Positions 45,487 to 54,052 of a DNA stretch of 64,000 bases are shown here, in pieces. The translations under genes were made by a program, and so were the position numbers. How positions within the stretch are numbered: the stretch's first letter is position 1; each line of letters begins with the position of its first letter. Source of the stretch: Methylobacillus flagellatus KT (lineage in GTDB: Bacteria; Pseudomonadota; Gammaproteobacteria; Burkholderiales; Methylophilaceae); NCBI RefSeq assembly GCF_000013705.1, contig NC_007947.1, positions 682,001 through 746,000 of the forward strand, written 5' to 3'. The notes beneath the pieces were generated by a model. The model was not told where the DNA came from, did not search any database, and saw only the letters and a list, made by a program, of their open reading frames with translations.

Positions 45487-46077
45487 CTATTGATCCGCCT
45501 GCAGGCGGGATTTCAGCTTGTCGATGCGCTTTTGCAGGCGCTCTGCATCCTCACGCAGCGTATCCACGTCACGCACGAATTGCTCGATATGGCGCTTTTT
45601 GGCAATCAGCGGTTGTTCCTCCTGCCAGTATTCCGCCAGCATGCCAGCCACATTTTCAGCTTGGCGTCTTGCTTGTGAGACTGCGGCTCGGCCCAGTTTG
45701 ACGGCTTCGTGGGCGGGGGCGTCGCCGATGATGCGGCTCAGATCCTCTTCATATTCCCATGACATGTCTTGCAATACGCTGGCCAAACCTGCAGCGAACT
45801 CGGTATCGCCCGAGACGGATGCGGCAGTGCCGGCCGATTCGTCGCCAGCCAGCATGCGCAATGCCACGGAAGGCGGCACCGTGATGGTGGCGTCGGTATC
45901 GGCGGTTTCTCCGGCGATAGCCAGGCCGCCATCCTCAAGCACGGCCAGCGTGACGCTGAACGGGGGCAGGAGCAGGCGGGCATGCTTGCCGCCGAAAGGC
46001 TGCAGTTGTTGCATGGCCCAGCTGTTCTGGGTCAGTAGGTGATGGAGCAGGCGGGTGAGGAGTGGCTTCAGCATCAT
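45487..46077 (-). CDS. ubiJ: ubiquinone biosynthesis accessory factor UbiJ (SCP2 domain)
   Basis: A 196-residue protein from ATG 46077, where [17 protein letters not shown] begins; the frame is open 36 codons further up, inside ubiE, without family character. The N-terminal 110 residues form an SCP2 lipid-binding fold ([31 protein letters not shown]). The C terminus is a coiled coil ([20 protein letters not shown]). UbiJ organises the soluble Ubi complex by holding the quinone intermediate. It starts within or just after the ubiE end and precedes ubiB. Confidence 0.88.
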   Translation of the reverse strand: MMLKPLLTRLLHHLLTQNSWAMQQLQPFGGKHARLLLPPFSVTLAVLEDGGLAIAGETADTDATITVPPSVALRMLAGDESAGTAASVSGDTEFAAGLASVLQDMSWEYEEDLSRIIGDAPAHEAVKLGRAAVSQARRQAENVAGMLAEYWQEEQPLIAKKRHIEQFVRDVDTLREDAERLQKRIDKLKSRLQADQ

Positions 46078-46108
46078 GACTTCAATTCCAGCGGGTTGGG
46101 GCAAGGGC

Positions 46109-46849
46109 TCAGGTTTTCCAGCCTTTGTGCAGGGCGACCACGCCAGCGGCCAGATTATAGTAATCGACCTTGCTGAGGCCGGCATCCAGCATCATCTGCT
46201 TCAGGGTTTCCTGGTCTGGGTGCATGCGGATGGACTCGGCCAGGTAACGATAGCTGTCGGCATCGTTGGCAAGCAGTTTACCCATGAGGGGCAGCAGCTT
46301 GAATGAGTAAGCGTCGTAAATTGGCGCCAGCGGCTTCCATACCTGAGAGAACTCCAGCACCAGCAGTCGGCCCCCCGGCTTGAGCACGCGCTGCATCTCG
46401 GTCAGCGCCTTATCCTTGTGCGTCATGTTGCGCAGGCCGAAGGCGACGATGACACAGTCGAAATGCTCGTCGGGAAATGGGAGTTGTTCGGCGTCGCATT
46501 GCAGCGCGGGAACAGCCTTACCGTCGTCGATCAGGCGATCGCGTCCTACTGCAAGCATCGAGGCGTTGATATCGGTCAGGATGACCTGGCCTGATTGGCC
46601 GACCTTGTTGGAGAACAATCGGGACAGATCGCCGCTGCCGCCGGCGACATCCAGTACGCGGTCACCGGGCCTGACACCGCTGACTTCAACAGTAAAGCGT
46701 TTCCAGGCGCGGTGCAGGCCCGCGGACATGACGTCGTTCATGAGGTCATATTTGCGCGCCACCGAGTGGAATACTTCACCGACCTTGCGGGCTTTCTCGC
46801 GTTCATCCACAGTCTGGAAGCCGAAGTGCGTCTTGGTGTTGTCGCTCAT
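46109..46849 (-). CDS. ubiE: ubiquinone/menaquinone C-methyltransferase UbiE
   Basis: A 246-residue class I methyltransferase that C-methylates the benzoquinol precursor of ubiquinone. The signature segments are [39 protein letters not shown], the SAM-binding [12 protein letters not shown], and [20 protein letters not shown]. The ending [15 protein letters not shown] is the family C terminus. It follows the DUF971 gene by 15 bases and leads ubiJ and ubiB. Confidence 0.95.
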   Translation of the reverse strand: MSDNTKTHFGFQTVDEREKARKVGEVFHSVARKYDLMNDVMSAGLHRAWKRFTVEVSGVRPGDRVLDVAGGSGDLSRLFSNKVGQSGQVILTDINASMLAVGRDRLIDDGKAVPALQCDAEQLPFPDEHFDCVIVAFGLRNMTHKDKALTEMQRVLKPGGRLLVLEFSQVWKPLAPIYDAYSFKLLPLMGKLLANDADSYRYLAESIRMHPDQETLKQMMLDAGLSKVDYYNLAAGVVALHKGWKT

Positions 46850-46864
46850 GGTGTTTGCCTCAAA

Positions 46865-47239
46865 TTAATTGTCAGGGTCGCGGCTGGCGCCTGCCTGCGC
46901 GAGCCGGTCTAGATATTGCTGCCACAGCGCTTCATGCTGTAGCAGCAATTCATAAAGATAGTCCCAGGAGTAAAGTCCGGTGTCATGACCATCGCTGAAC
47001 ACCAGCTTCACGGCATAATGGCCGACTGGCTCGATGCTAGTGATATTGACGTCCCGCTTTCCGGTCTGAAGCACAGGGTTCCCATGCCCCTGCACTTCTG
47101 CCGATGGAGAGTATACCCGAAGGAATTCGCACGGCAGCTTGCCGCTGACACCATTGTCAAAGGTGATTTCCAATAAGCGCGAAGCCTGGTGCAAGCGGAT
47201 ATCAGTCGGGCGTGGAATGTCTGGGCTCAAGCCGCTCAT
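46865..47239 (-). CDS. DUF971 (gamma-butyrobetaine hydroxylase-like N-terminal) protein
   Basis: A 124-residue protein with the DUF971 fold: TDIRLHQASRLLEITFDNG, LPCEFLRVYSPSAEVQGHG, KRDVNITSIEPVGHYAVKLV, FSDGHDTGLYSWDYLYEL. The small domain is related to the N-terminal domain of GBBH and to some Fe-S-linked proteins. In betaproteobacteria it regularly precedes ubiE, as here (15 bases). A role in ubiquinone or iron-sulphur metabolism is suggested by context only. Confidence 0.85.
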   Translation of the reverse strand: MSGLSPDIPRPTDIRLHQASRLLEITFDNGVSGKLPCEFLRVYSPSAEVQGHGNPVLQTGKRDVNITSIEPVGHYAVKLVFSDGHDTGLYSWDYLYELLLQHEALWQQYLDRLAQAGASRDPDN

Positions 47240-47432
47240 CTGCCAAATGCCGGGATTTACTCAAAAGGCGATGATAGCAGAATGTATTCACGCGCTTCAA
47301 AATACCATGACAATGGCGGCGTATGATGGTAGCTGCACATGCTTCGTGGAGGGTGATTAGGCGGCTGATTCATTTGATGATTTACATAAGCATGCTAAAG
47401 TAGCGCCTAAATAATAAGCATCGGGGGGTGCT

Positions 47433-49391
47433 ATGGCCGACAACAAGCTTGAGCGTCACTTCCAGGCCTATTCCGAGTGGCGGAAGGGCTTGGTGGAAGC
47501 GATCTGTGATTATCGCAACTGGTTGAATGAACAGGAACTCAACGATGCACAGATAGAGTTGCGGCTGCAGCAGTTGCTGGAGCGTCTGCGCGAGGACAAG
47601 CTCAATGTGGCCTTCGTGGCGGAGTTTTCCCGCGGCAAGTCCGAGCTGATCAATGCGATCTTCTTCTCGGCTTATGGCCAGCGCCTGCTGCCTTCGAGCG
47701 CCGGCCGCACCACCATGTGCCCTACCGAACTGCTGTACGACCCCTCCAAGCCTACCTCCCTACAGCTCCTGCCGGTGGAAACCCGGACTTCGGATGCTAC
47801 CACCACCGAATACAAGCGCTACCCCGAAGAGTGGACTGTGTTGCCGTTCGATGTCGCCGACAGCGACAACATGGTGGAGGTCTTCAAGGAGGTCAGCCGC
47901 ACCAAGCAGGTGTCCGTGGAAGAGGCCGAGCGCTACGGCCTGTTCGATACCAATAGCGCCGATGATGCCTTGGCAGTCAACGCGGACGGTACCGTGGACA
48001 TTCCCTGCTGGCGTTATGCCGTCATCAATTTCCCCCACCCCTTGCTGGAGCAGGGGCTGGTGATTCTCGATACCCCAGGGCTCAATGCCATCGGTACTGA
48101 GCCTGAGCTGACCCTCAACATGCTGCCAAATGCGCATGCCGTGTTATTTATCCTTTCTGCCGACACCGGCGTCACCAAATCTGAAGTGGATGTCTGGCGC
48201 CAATACATCAGCGGTACACGCTGGAAGCAGAATGGCAGGCTGGCGGTACTGAACAAGATTGACGGTCTGTGGGACGAATTACGCAATGAAGCCGAAATCA
48301 GCCGTGAAATTGCCAAGCAGCTTGCATCCAGCGCCGAGTTGTTGGGGCTTGAGCAAGATCAGATTTTCCCGATTTCTGCCCAGAAAGGGTTGTTGGCCAA
48401 GATCGCGGGGGACCAAGCCCTACTGGAGCGCAGCGGGCTGCCTCTCCTGGAAAAGGCATTATCCGGAGAGCTGATCCCATCCAAGCGTGAGATCGTACGC
48501 GACAATACCATCAGCGAAGTCGACGATTTGGTCAAGAACACCAATATGCTGCTGGATGCCCGACTGGCCAGCCTCAATGAGCAGCTGGAGGAGCTACGCG
48601 GTTTGCGCGGCAAGAATGAAGATGTCATCGAACACATGATGAACAAGGTCAAGGTGGACAAGGAAATCTTCGAGAAGGGCTTGCAGCGTTTTCAGGCGCT
48701 GCGCAGCGTATTTTCGCAGCAAACCAACAAGCTGTTCACTTTGCTCGGCATGGAAGCCCTGCGTGTGCAGGTGGCCAATACCCGAAGCACCATGATCAAT
48801 GCAAACTTTACCAAGAATATACGCAGTGCAATGGATGGGTTTTTTGCTGACCTGCGTGACCGCTTGCTGAAATCCGAGGCGCAAATCGACGAAATCAAGC
48901 GCATGATGGACGCCATGTATGAGAAATTCGCGCAGGATCATGGCTTACGCAAGGCTGAGCCTCCAGCGTTTTCCACCTTGCGTTATCAGAAGGAGCTGGG
49001 CAAGCTGGAACGCGCATATCGCGAACAATTCAATACGACATTGAATATGCTGACGAACGAAAAGATGACTTTGACATCTAAGTTCTTTGAGACGTTGGCT
49101 AGTCGCGTCATCCATGTATATGAGGTGGCCAACCATGATGTCGAGAATTGGCTGAAGGCGGTCATTGCCCCGATGGAATCCCAGGTGCGTGAACACCAGC
49201 TGCAACTGCGGCGGCGCCTGGAAAGCATCAAACGCATCTACAAGGCGACGGATACATTGGAAGACCGTATTGGCGAATTGGAGGCCATCGAAAGGCATAT
49301 TCTGGCCCAGATGGCCGATCTCAAGGTCTTGCGCCAGCACATGCATAATGCGCTGGTCTTTGAAAACAGGATAGAGGAAGAAGCGGCATGA
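47433..49391 (+). CDS. dynamin-like GTPase
   Basis: A 652-residue large GTPase. G1 reads AEFSRGKS (about 65-72), with Ala in place of the first Gly of GxxxxGKS. G2 includes TTMCPTELL, G3 is DTPGLN and G4 is LNKIDG. A long helical part (about 370-640) has coiled-coil segments (SLNEQLEELRGLRGKNEDV, QLQLRRRLESIKR) as in bacterial dynamins that remodel membranes. There is no membrane helix, so membrane attachment would be peripheral. It overlaps ccoS by 4 bases (ATGA). Relatives with this G1 are common in beta- and gammaproteobacteria. The function is unknown. Confidence 0.82.
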   Translation: MADNKLERHFQAYSEWRKGLVEAICDYRNWLNEQELNDAQIELRLQQLLERLREDKLNVAFVAEFSRGKSELINAIFFSAYGQRLLPSSAGRTTMCPTELLYDPSKPTSLQLLPVETRTSDATTTEYKRYPEEWTVLPFDVADSDNMVEVFKEVSRTKQVSVEEAERYGLFDTNSADDALAVNADGTVDIPCWRYAVINFPHPLLEQGLVILDTPGLNAIGTEPELTLNMLPNAHAVLFILSADTGVTKSEVDVWRQYISGTRWKQNGRLAVLNKIDGLWDELRNEAEISREIAKQLASSAELLGLEQDQIFPISAQKGLLAKIAGDQALLERSGLPLLEKALSGELIPSKREIVRDNTISEVDDLVKNTNMLLDARLASLNEQLEELRGLRGKNEDVIEHMMNKVKVDKEIFEKGLQRFQALRSVFSQQTNKLFTLLGMEALRVQVANTRSTMINANFTKNIRSAMDGFFADLRDRLLKSEAQIDEIKRMMDAMYEKFAQDHGLRKAEPPAFSTLRYQKELGKLERAYREQFNTTLNMLTNEKMTLTSKFFETLASRVIHVYEVANHDVENWLKAVIAPMESQVREHQLQLRRRLESIKRIYKATDTLEDRIGELEAIERHILAQMADLKVLRQHMHNALVFENRIEEEAA

Positions 49392-49594
49392 ATCTTACCA
49401 GCCTGCTGCTGCAACTGGGCTTGACATTTGTGTTCATCGGCCTTGCTGCTGCGGGGATTCTATGGGCAATTAAAAGTGGTCAGTATGATGACCTGGAAGG
49501 CCCTGCACAGCGCATCCTGATGGACGACGATGACCCCATGATCCCGTTTAACCACTTGAAGACTGGGGCTAATCAGCATAAAATCAAGAAATAA
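49388..49594 (+). CDS. ccoS: CcoS-like cbb3 oxidase assembly protein
   Basis: A 68-residue membrane protein. One helix (about 5-28, LLLQLGLTFVFIGLAAAGILW) is followed by AIKSGQYDDLEGPAQRILMD and an Asp-rich segment, which is the CcoS signature. CcoS assists maturation (metal insertion) of cbb3-type cytochrome oxidase. The usual ccoNOPQGHI neighbours are absent in this window. Instead it is coupled by a 4-base overlap to the dynamin-like GTPase, and a 46-residue membrane protein follows after 18 bases. Confidence 0.8.
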   Translation: MNLTSLLLQLGLTFVFIGLAAAGILWAIKSGQYDDLEGPAQRILMDDDDPMIPFNHLKTGANQHKIKK

Positions 49595-49612
49595 TTTGCA
49601 AGGGAATTCATC

Positions 49613-49753
49613 ATGGCTACTGGCACTAACAACAAGGACGACGACGACGGTTTGAAGTCCTACTTCACGTTTGAGAACCTGCCGCTTACGATCACCATCG
49701 CCCTCATTATCTTGGCATGGCTAAGCGCACTGTCGGTCATACTTTTTGGGTAA
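49613..49753 (+). CDS. 46-residue membrane protein, not recognised
   Basis: A 46-codon gene, MATGTNNKDDDDGLKSYFTF onwards, ending VILFG. The first 20 residues are polar with an acidic DDDD run. Residues 24-45 form one hydrophobic helix (LPLTITIALIILAWLSALS). AAGGGA lies 9 bases before the ATG, and the gene sits 18 bases after ccoS and directly before a strong terminator. It is therefore the last gene of the dynamin-ccoS unit. It may be a small subunit or regulator of the oxidase or of the GTPase; this is inference. I cannot name a family. Confidence 0.65.
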   Translation: MATGTNNKDDDDGLKSYFTFENLPLTITIALIILAWLSALSVILFG

Positions 49754-49782
49754 GAGGAAATAGTTTTACATCCCGCATGAAG

Positions 49783-49830
49783 CGACACCATGAAAAAAGG
49801 CTGCAACTGCAGCCTTTTTTCATGGTGTCG
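49783..49830. terminator. 48-bp bidirectional terminator with 23-bp perfect arms
   Basis: A 23-bp perfect inverted repeat (cgacaccatgaaaaaaggct plus gca) with a 2-base centre. The core GGCTGCA/TGCAGCC with flanking A6/T6 forms a rho-independent terminator on both strands. It separates the convergent ccoS unit and rpoH. Confidence 0.9.
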
Positions 49831-49847
49831 TATCCAAGGTCCCGCCA

Positions 49848-50705
49848 TTAAGCCAGAGTCAAGAAGCCTCTCATCTGCTTCATGGCTTTTTGCTCGATTT
49901 GGCGGATACGCTCTGCAGATACGCCGAATTCTTCAGCCAGATCATGCAGAGTAGCGTTATGACCCTCCTGCAGCCATCGAGCTTCCACGATACGGCGGCT
50001 GCGGTCATCCAGCTTTGCGAGTGCGGTGGAGAGCCCTGTCGTGTGCAGCTGGTCAGCTTCCTGCGCTTCCAGAATTTCAGAAGGCTCGGCATGGCTTGCC
50101 TGCAAGTAGGAAATAGGGCTGAACATGTCCTCGTTGTCATCGTCTGCATTGCCTTCGAGGGAAATCTCGTGCCCGGACATGCGAGCCTCCATTTCCAGCA
50201 CCTCTTCTGGCTTCACGTTGAGCTCACGCGCGATATGGGCGACCTCGTCCGAATGCAGGCTGGCGGTTTGCCCTTTCTTCATGCTGCGCAGATTGAAGAA
50301 TAGCTTGCGTTGTGCCTTCGTCGTCGCAACTTTGACCAGCCGCCAGTTCCGCACGATATATTCATGGATCTCGGCCTTGATCCAGTGCATGGCAAAGGAA
50401 ACCAAGCGCACGCCACGATCTGGGTCAAAGCGACGCACCGCCTTCATCAGGCCGATATTGCCTTCCTGGATCAAGTCGGCTTGGGGAAGGCCGTACCCCG
50501 CGTAATTGCGGGCAATGCTTGCTACCAGTCGCAGATGAGACACTACCAGGGTTTTGGCGGCCTCAAGGTCATTATACTTTTTGAGGCGTGTTGCCAGCTT
50601 CAATTCCTCTTCTGCGCTAAGCACAGGAAAGCTCTTGATGGCACGCAAGTACTGATCAAGGCTGTCGAAAGATGAAATTGCAGGTAATGTCATGCTGTTG
50701 GTCAT
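49848..50705 (-). CDS. rpoH: RNA polymerase heat-shock sigma factor sigma-32
   Basis: A 285-residue sigma-70-family factor. The RpoH box QRKLFFNLRSMKK, which is unique to sigma-32, is present. Region 2.1-2.4 runs from AAKTLVVSHLRLVASIARNY through IQEGNIGLMKAVRRFDPDRG and VSFAMHWIKAEIHEYIVRN. Region 4 has the HTH LAEEFGVSAERIRQIEQKAM. The start is placed at ATG 50705 because GGAGG lies 8 bases upstream; ATGs further up are inside or before that site. A CIRCE-like element lies 29 bases upstream, which suggests HrcA-type control. Confidence 0.95.
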   Translation of the reverse strand: MTNSMTLPAISSFDSLDQYLRAIKSFPVLSAEEELKLATRLKKYNDLEAAKTLVVSHLRLVASIARNYAGYGLPQADLIQEGNIGLMKAVRRFDPDRGVRLVSFAMHWIKAEIHEYIVRNWRLVKVATTKAQRKLFFNLRSMKKGQTASLHSDEVAHIARELNVKPEEVLEMEARMSGHEISLEGNADDDNEDMFSPISYLQASHAEPSEILEAQEADQLHTTGLSTALAKLDDRSRRIVEARWLQEGHNATLHDLAEEFGVSAERIRQIEQKAMKQMRGFLTLA

Positions 50706-50733
50706 ATTTGAAACCTCCGTCATGGAAACGATT

Positions 50734-50760
50734 CTAGCACTCACTGTTTGAGTGTGCTAG
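50734..50760. promoter_or_regulatory. CIRCE-like HrcA operator upstream of rpoH
   Basis: CTAGCACTC-N9-GTGTGCTAG compared with the CIRCE consensus TTAGCACTC-N9-GAGTGCTAA: 15 of 18 arm positions match, with the exact 9-base spacer. It lies 29 bases before the rpoH start, where a repressor could block transcription. Confidence 0.6.
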
Positions 50761-50849
50761 TGGTGAAAAGTTTCAAGGCAAACAGAATACTTCTGAATGA
50801 CGAGTATTTGTCGACATGCCAGTGCTCAATAGGTATTGATGCTCAGGTG

Positions 50850-51464
50850 CTAATTTTCCTTGAGCTTGTACGGCATGAGGCGCTCGGCCTTGATGCGGTA
50901 TCCGGCGAAGCCCATCGAAGTATTGCTGGCAACGGTCTCCATCAAACCGCTCACAGAGATTGGACCATATTGCCGCGCCGCCAGGTCCAGTGTTTTCTGC
51001 TGATCCTTGGGCAGCGTTTTGGGCAGGATGATATGGATGACCTGATTGCTGGGCGGCGGAGGCACATGGATGCATGCGCCGAAATAAGGCACCAACAGGA
51101 ACTCGCGCACCTGCGTCCCATTCATGTCAAGGGGAACGACGAATCCTGGAATCTGCACGCGCTGCTTATCCAGCTTTTGCACAATAGGAGCATCGTTCCA
51201 AGCGCTGCGCATCTGTTCCAATGCTTCGATCGCGCGCGGATCGGCGTCATCCAGCTTGTCCAGGTCCAGTTCCTTCAGTGATTTCATAGGATCCCAGTCC
51301 ACGGGCATCATGTCATCCCAGTCCAGCGTTTTATAGGTCGGATTCGCTTGCGAGATTGCCTTGACCTCGCCGATGCGCTCGCCGACCTTGTAGTCGGCCG
51401 CCAGCGCAGACACATGGCCGCCGATGGCGACGATCATGCCCAGCATGCAAAAAATCTTGTCCAT
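50850..51464 (-). CDS. exported DUF3299 protein
   Basis: A 204-residue protein from ATG 51464, with GGAG 7 bases upstream. Residues 1-22 form a signal peptide (IFCMLGMIVAIGGHVSALAA). The DUF3299 core follows (VQIPGFVVPLDMNGTQVREF, LVPYFGACIHVPPPPSNQVI, GPISVSGLMETVASNT), with Cys and His that could bind metal. DUF3299 genes regularly follow LolCD-like ABC genes and DUF2796 in zinc-responsive operons. Here it is the last of the six-gene minus-strand cluster. Confidence 0.82.
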   Translation of the reverse strand: MDKIFCMLGMIVAIGGHVSALAADYKVGERIGEVKAISQANPTYKTLDWDDMMPVDWDPMKSLKELDLDKLDDADPRAIEALEQMRSAWNDAPIVQKLDKQRVQIPGFVVPLDMNGTQVREFLLVPYFGACIHVPPPPSNQVIHIILPKTLPKDQQKTLDLAARQYGPISVSGLMETVASNTSMGFAGYRIKAERLMPYKLKEN

Positions 51465-51497
51465 TCTCTCACTCCGATTGATTGATCCGTCCATGCG

Positions 51498-52769
51498 TTA
51501 CAGTCTGGGTGTGAGGCCGTCCGCCAACGAGAGCCTGTAGGCCATCCAGGCCGGGAACAGGCTCGCTAGTATGCTGATCAGTACCATGGCGGCAAGCAGG
51601 CGAAGCTCTTCCAGGCTGGGCCAACCGACTGTCATGTTGATGCCGAAATGGGTCTGCATGATAGGCGCCGCGCATAGGGTGGCGATGGTCAGGGCGAGCA
51701 GGCCGATCACGATGCTGGCCAGGGTGACGAATATTCCTTCATATATCAACAGCAGCAGGATTTCCTTCGGTTGCGCGCCCACTGCCCGCAGGATGGCGAG
51801 CTCCCGGCGTCGCTCGTTCAGGCCGGCCATGATGACGGCGACCAGACCGCTCAGGCTTACCACGACCACGATGGCGGATACCGCCATCAGGCTTTTTTCT
51901 GCCACGCCGACTACCTGCCACAGTTGCTCCAGCGCCAGACCGGGCATGACGGCGAGCAAGGGCTCGTCCTTGCTTTCATTCACCATCCGTTGGGTGCGGA
52001 ACACCGCCGCCCGGCTTTTCAGGCCGATCAGCACGGCGGTGACATCCTTGGGCTGCAGGTCGAATTTCTGTACGTGTTGTGGCGGAATCTGGAAGCCGGG
52101 GGCTGGTGAACCACCCACCCAATCCAGATGGATGGCGCTGATGGCTTCCAGACTGACATGCACGGTGCGGTCGACCGGCGTCCCCGTGGGCTTGAGGATG
52201 CCGACGACCGTAAATGGCTTGTCTCCGTGCTGCGCCAGAGCGTTCGCGCCGCCCATGCCGTGGCTCAGGGTGATGCGGCTGCCTATGTTGTAGCCGAGCT
52301 GCTTGGCGACACTGGCCCCCAGCACCGCGTCGAAAGTAGCGACGAATGGCTGGCCAGAGGCGAGCTCCAGGGGCAGGTGGTCGCCGTAACGGAAATGCCT
52401 GAAGTAGTCCTGGGTGGTGCCCAGCACGGCGAAACCATGATGCGAATCCCCCAGTGAGATTGGCACGCTCCAGGCCACCGTGGGATGCTGTTTCAGCTTT
52501 TCGTAGCTGGCCCAACTGATGTTGTTGGTGGCTTCGCCGATGTGGAATATGGCATACAACATGAGCTGAACCGGGCTGGTGCGTGCGCCTACCACCAGGT
52601 CGGTCCCTGAGACGGATAGGCTGAATCCCTGGCGCACCTGCTCACGCAGGCGCTCGACCCCGAGCAGCAGCATGACACTCAGGGCGATCGCCACCACGGT
52701 CATGCCCAGGGTCAGCTTACGGTTCCAGGCGCTGTGCATTGCCAGCTTCAGCAGGTATTTCGTATTCAT
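51498..52769 (-). CDS. ABC transporter permease (FtsX/MacB-like)
   Basis: A 423-residue permease with the MacB/FtsX layout. TM1 lies near 19-38 (GMTVVAIALSVMLLLGVERL), a large periplasmic domain follows (about 45-285), and three C-terminal helices lie near 290-415. The coupling region is NERRRELAILRAVGAQPKEI. It overlaps the ATPase gene by 4 bases. Such permeases normally act mechanically on periplasmic partners rather than forming a channel. Context, with DUF2796 and DUF3299 proteins, points to zinc acquisition or zinc-site remodelling. Confidence 0.85.
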   Translation of the reverse strand: MNTKYLLKLAMHSAWNRKLTLGMTVVAIALSVMLLLGVERLREQVRQGFSLSVSGTDLVVGARTSPVQLMLYAIFHIGEATNNISWASYEKLKQHPTVAWSVPISLGDSHHGFAVLGTTQDYFRHFRYGDHLPLELASGQPFVATFDAVLGASVAKQLGYNIGSRITLSHGMGGANALAQHGDKPFTVVGILKPTGTPVDRTVHVSLEAISAIHLDWVGGSPAPGFQIPPQHVQKFDLQPKDVTAVLIGLKSRAAVFRTQRMVNESKDEPLLAVMPGLALEQLWQVVGVAEKSLMAVSAIVVVVSLSGLVAVIMAGLNERRRELAILRAVGAQPKEILLLLIYEGIFVTLASIVIGLLALTIATLCAAPIMQTHFGINMTVGWPSLEELRLLAAMVLISILASLFPAWMAYRLSLADGLTPRL

Positions 52770-53473
52770 TCCGGTACCTTTACGCTAACCCGGTTGAGCT
52801 CGGCAAGGGCAATGCTGCGGTCAAAGCTGGTCGCAAGTCGGTGATCATGGCTGACGAAGATCAGGGCGCTGGCCGAAGCGAGGCATTCTTGCATCAGCAG
52901 GTCGATAAATGCCTGTTGGTGGCTTGCATCGAGCGCGGAGGTGGGCTCGTCTGCGATGATGATTTCTGGCCTGCCGATCAATGCCCTGGCTGCGGCAACC
53001 CGTTGTTGCTGGCCTATGCTCAAGGTCGTGACCTTGCGGTGCCCAAGGGTGGCATCGATGCGGAGCGCCGCAAGCAGGCGCTGTGCTTCCTGCTCCACGT
53101 TGCCGGCAATATTGTTGCGCCGGTATGCCGAAAAGCGGCACGGCAGCAAGACGTTGTCCAGTACAGAGAGATAGGGGATCAGGTTGAATTGCTGGAACAA
53201 GAAGCCGATATGGTCGGCGCGGAAACGGTCGCGGGCCGCGCCGTTCAGCGTGTCCAGTCTCTGGCTCAGGATGTCGATGATGCCTGTTTGGGGAAGGTGC
53301 ATGCCGCCGAGCAATCCCAGCAGCGTACTTTTGCCGCTGCCGCTCGGCCCATGCAGGAAAATACGCTCGCCCGGCATCACGTCCAGAGACGCGATATCCA
53401 GGCAGGGGCGCCCGGATGTCCATTCAAACTGCAGGTTCTCCAGGTGGATAGCAGGTGACGCCATGCCTACCAT
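52766..53473 (-). CDS. ABC transporter ATP-binding protein (LolD-like)
   Basis: A 235-residue ATPase. Walker A is GPSGSGKST, the Q-loop is FLFQQFNLIPYL, the signature reads LSIGQQQRVAAARAL (usual LSGGQ, here with Ile for the first Gly), Walker B is IIIADEPTSALD and the H-loop is SHDH. It belongs to the LolD/MacB class. The start overlaps the DUF2796 stop: ATG 53473 or ATG 53464. It pairs with the FtsX-like permease downstream. Confidence 0.85.
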   Translation of the reverse strand: MVGMASPAIHLENLQFEWTSGRPCLDIASLDVMPGERIFLHGPSGSGKSTLLGLLGGMHLPQTGIIDILSQRLDTLNGAARDRFRADHIGFLFQQFNLIPYLSVLDNVLLPCRFSAYRRNNIAGNVEQEAQRLLAALRIDATLGHRKVTTLSIGQQQRVAAARALIGRPEIIIADEPTSALDASHQQAFIDLLMQECLASASALIFVSHDHRLATSFDRSIALAELNRVSVKVPE

Positions 53474-54018
53474 GTGACCCGGTTTTGTCCAGGGACGAGC
53501 CTGATGATTTTTCTGGTTTGCCCGGCCACGATCTGGACATCGATCTTGCGCAGGTGGGGGAACTGTTCAAACAACCGCACGTTCAATCCTTTCAATCGGC
53601 TCGATTGGCTCGATTGGCTACACTCATAGACAAACTCGGCGTCAAGGTCAGCGTGATGGCCGTTGTGCGTATGGAACTTATCTTCGAACAACGGTGATGC
53701 CAGGGTGATGGCCGTGCTTTTGCAACCAGCCTTGCCCGGTAGATCAAACAGCTGGTCGGGTGTGGAGAGCTGTTGTTTCAGTGCATTCACCACTGCCTGC
53801 TCTTGCGGGTTATGGGGAGCATGTTCGAAGCCCAGCAAGCTTTCCATAGGGCTTTCCAGCGCGAGGATCAGTGTCTTGCCTTCCATGGCGATATTCAGTT
53901 TGGCTGTACCGTGCACATGCGCACGCTGTTCATGCGCGAGTGCAGGCATCGCGGCGAGTGCCAGGCTGCTGAGGCCGATGGATAATCCGTGGATGAATAA
54001 CCTGCAGTATAAATGCAT
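53467..54018 (-). CDS. exported DUF2796 protein (ZrgA-like)
   Basis: A 183-residue protein from ATG 54018, with a signal peptide ending ALAAMPALA. The mature part begins HEQRAHVHGTAKLNIAMEGK, the DUF2796 N terminus with a histidine cluster. A second His-rich stretch follows (HTHNGHHADLD), along with FEHAPHNPQEQ. These are likely zinc ligands. DUF2796 proteins are known as ZrgA in Vibrio zinc uptake, from memory. It lies 34 bases after the ZIP gene and overlaps the ATPase gene. Confidence 0.83.
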   Translation of the reverse strand: MHLYCRLFIHGLSIGLSSLALAAMPALAHEQRAHVHGTAKLNIAMEGKTLILALESPMESLLGFEHAPHNPQEQAVVNALKQQLSTPDQLFDLPGKAGCKSTAITLASPLFEDKFHTHNGHHADLDAEFVYECSQSSQSSRLKGLNVRLFEQFPHLRKIDVQIVAGQTRKIIRLVPGQNRVTW

Positions 54019-54052
54019 ACGTCTTTTTGTCCTGCCTACGCTAATACCGTGG

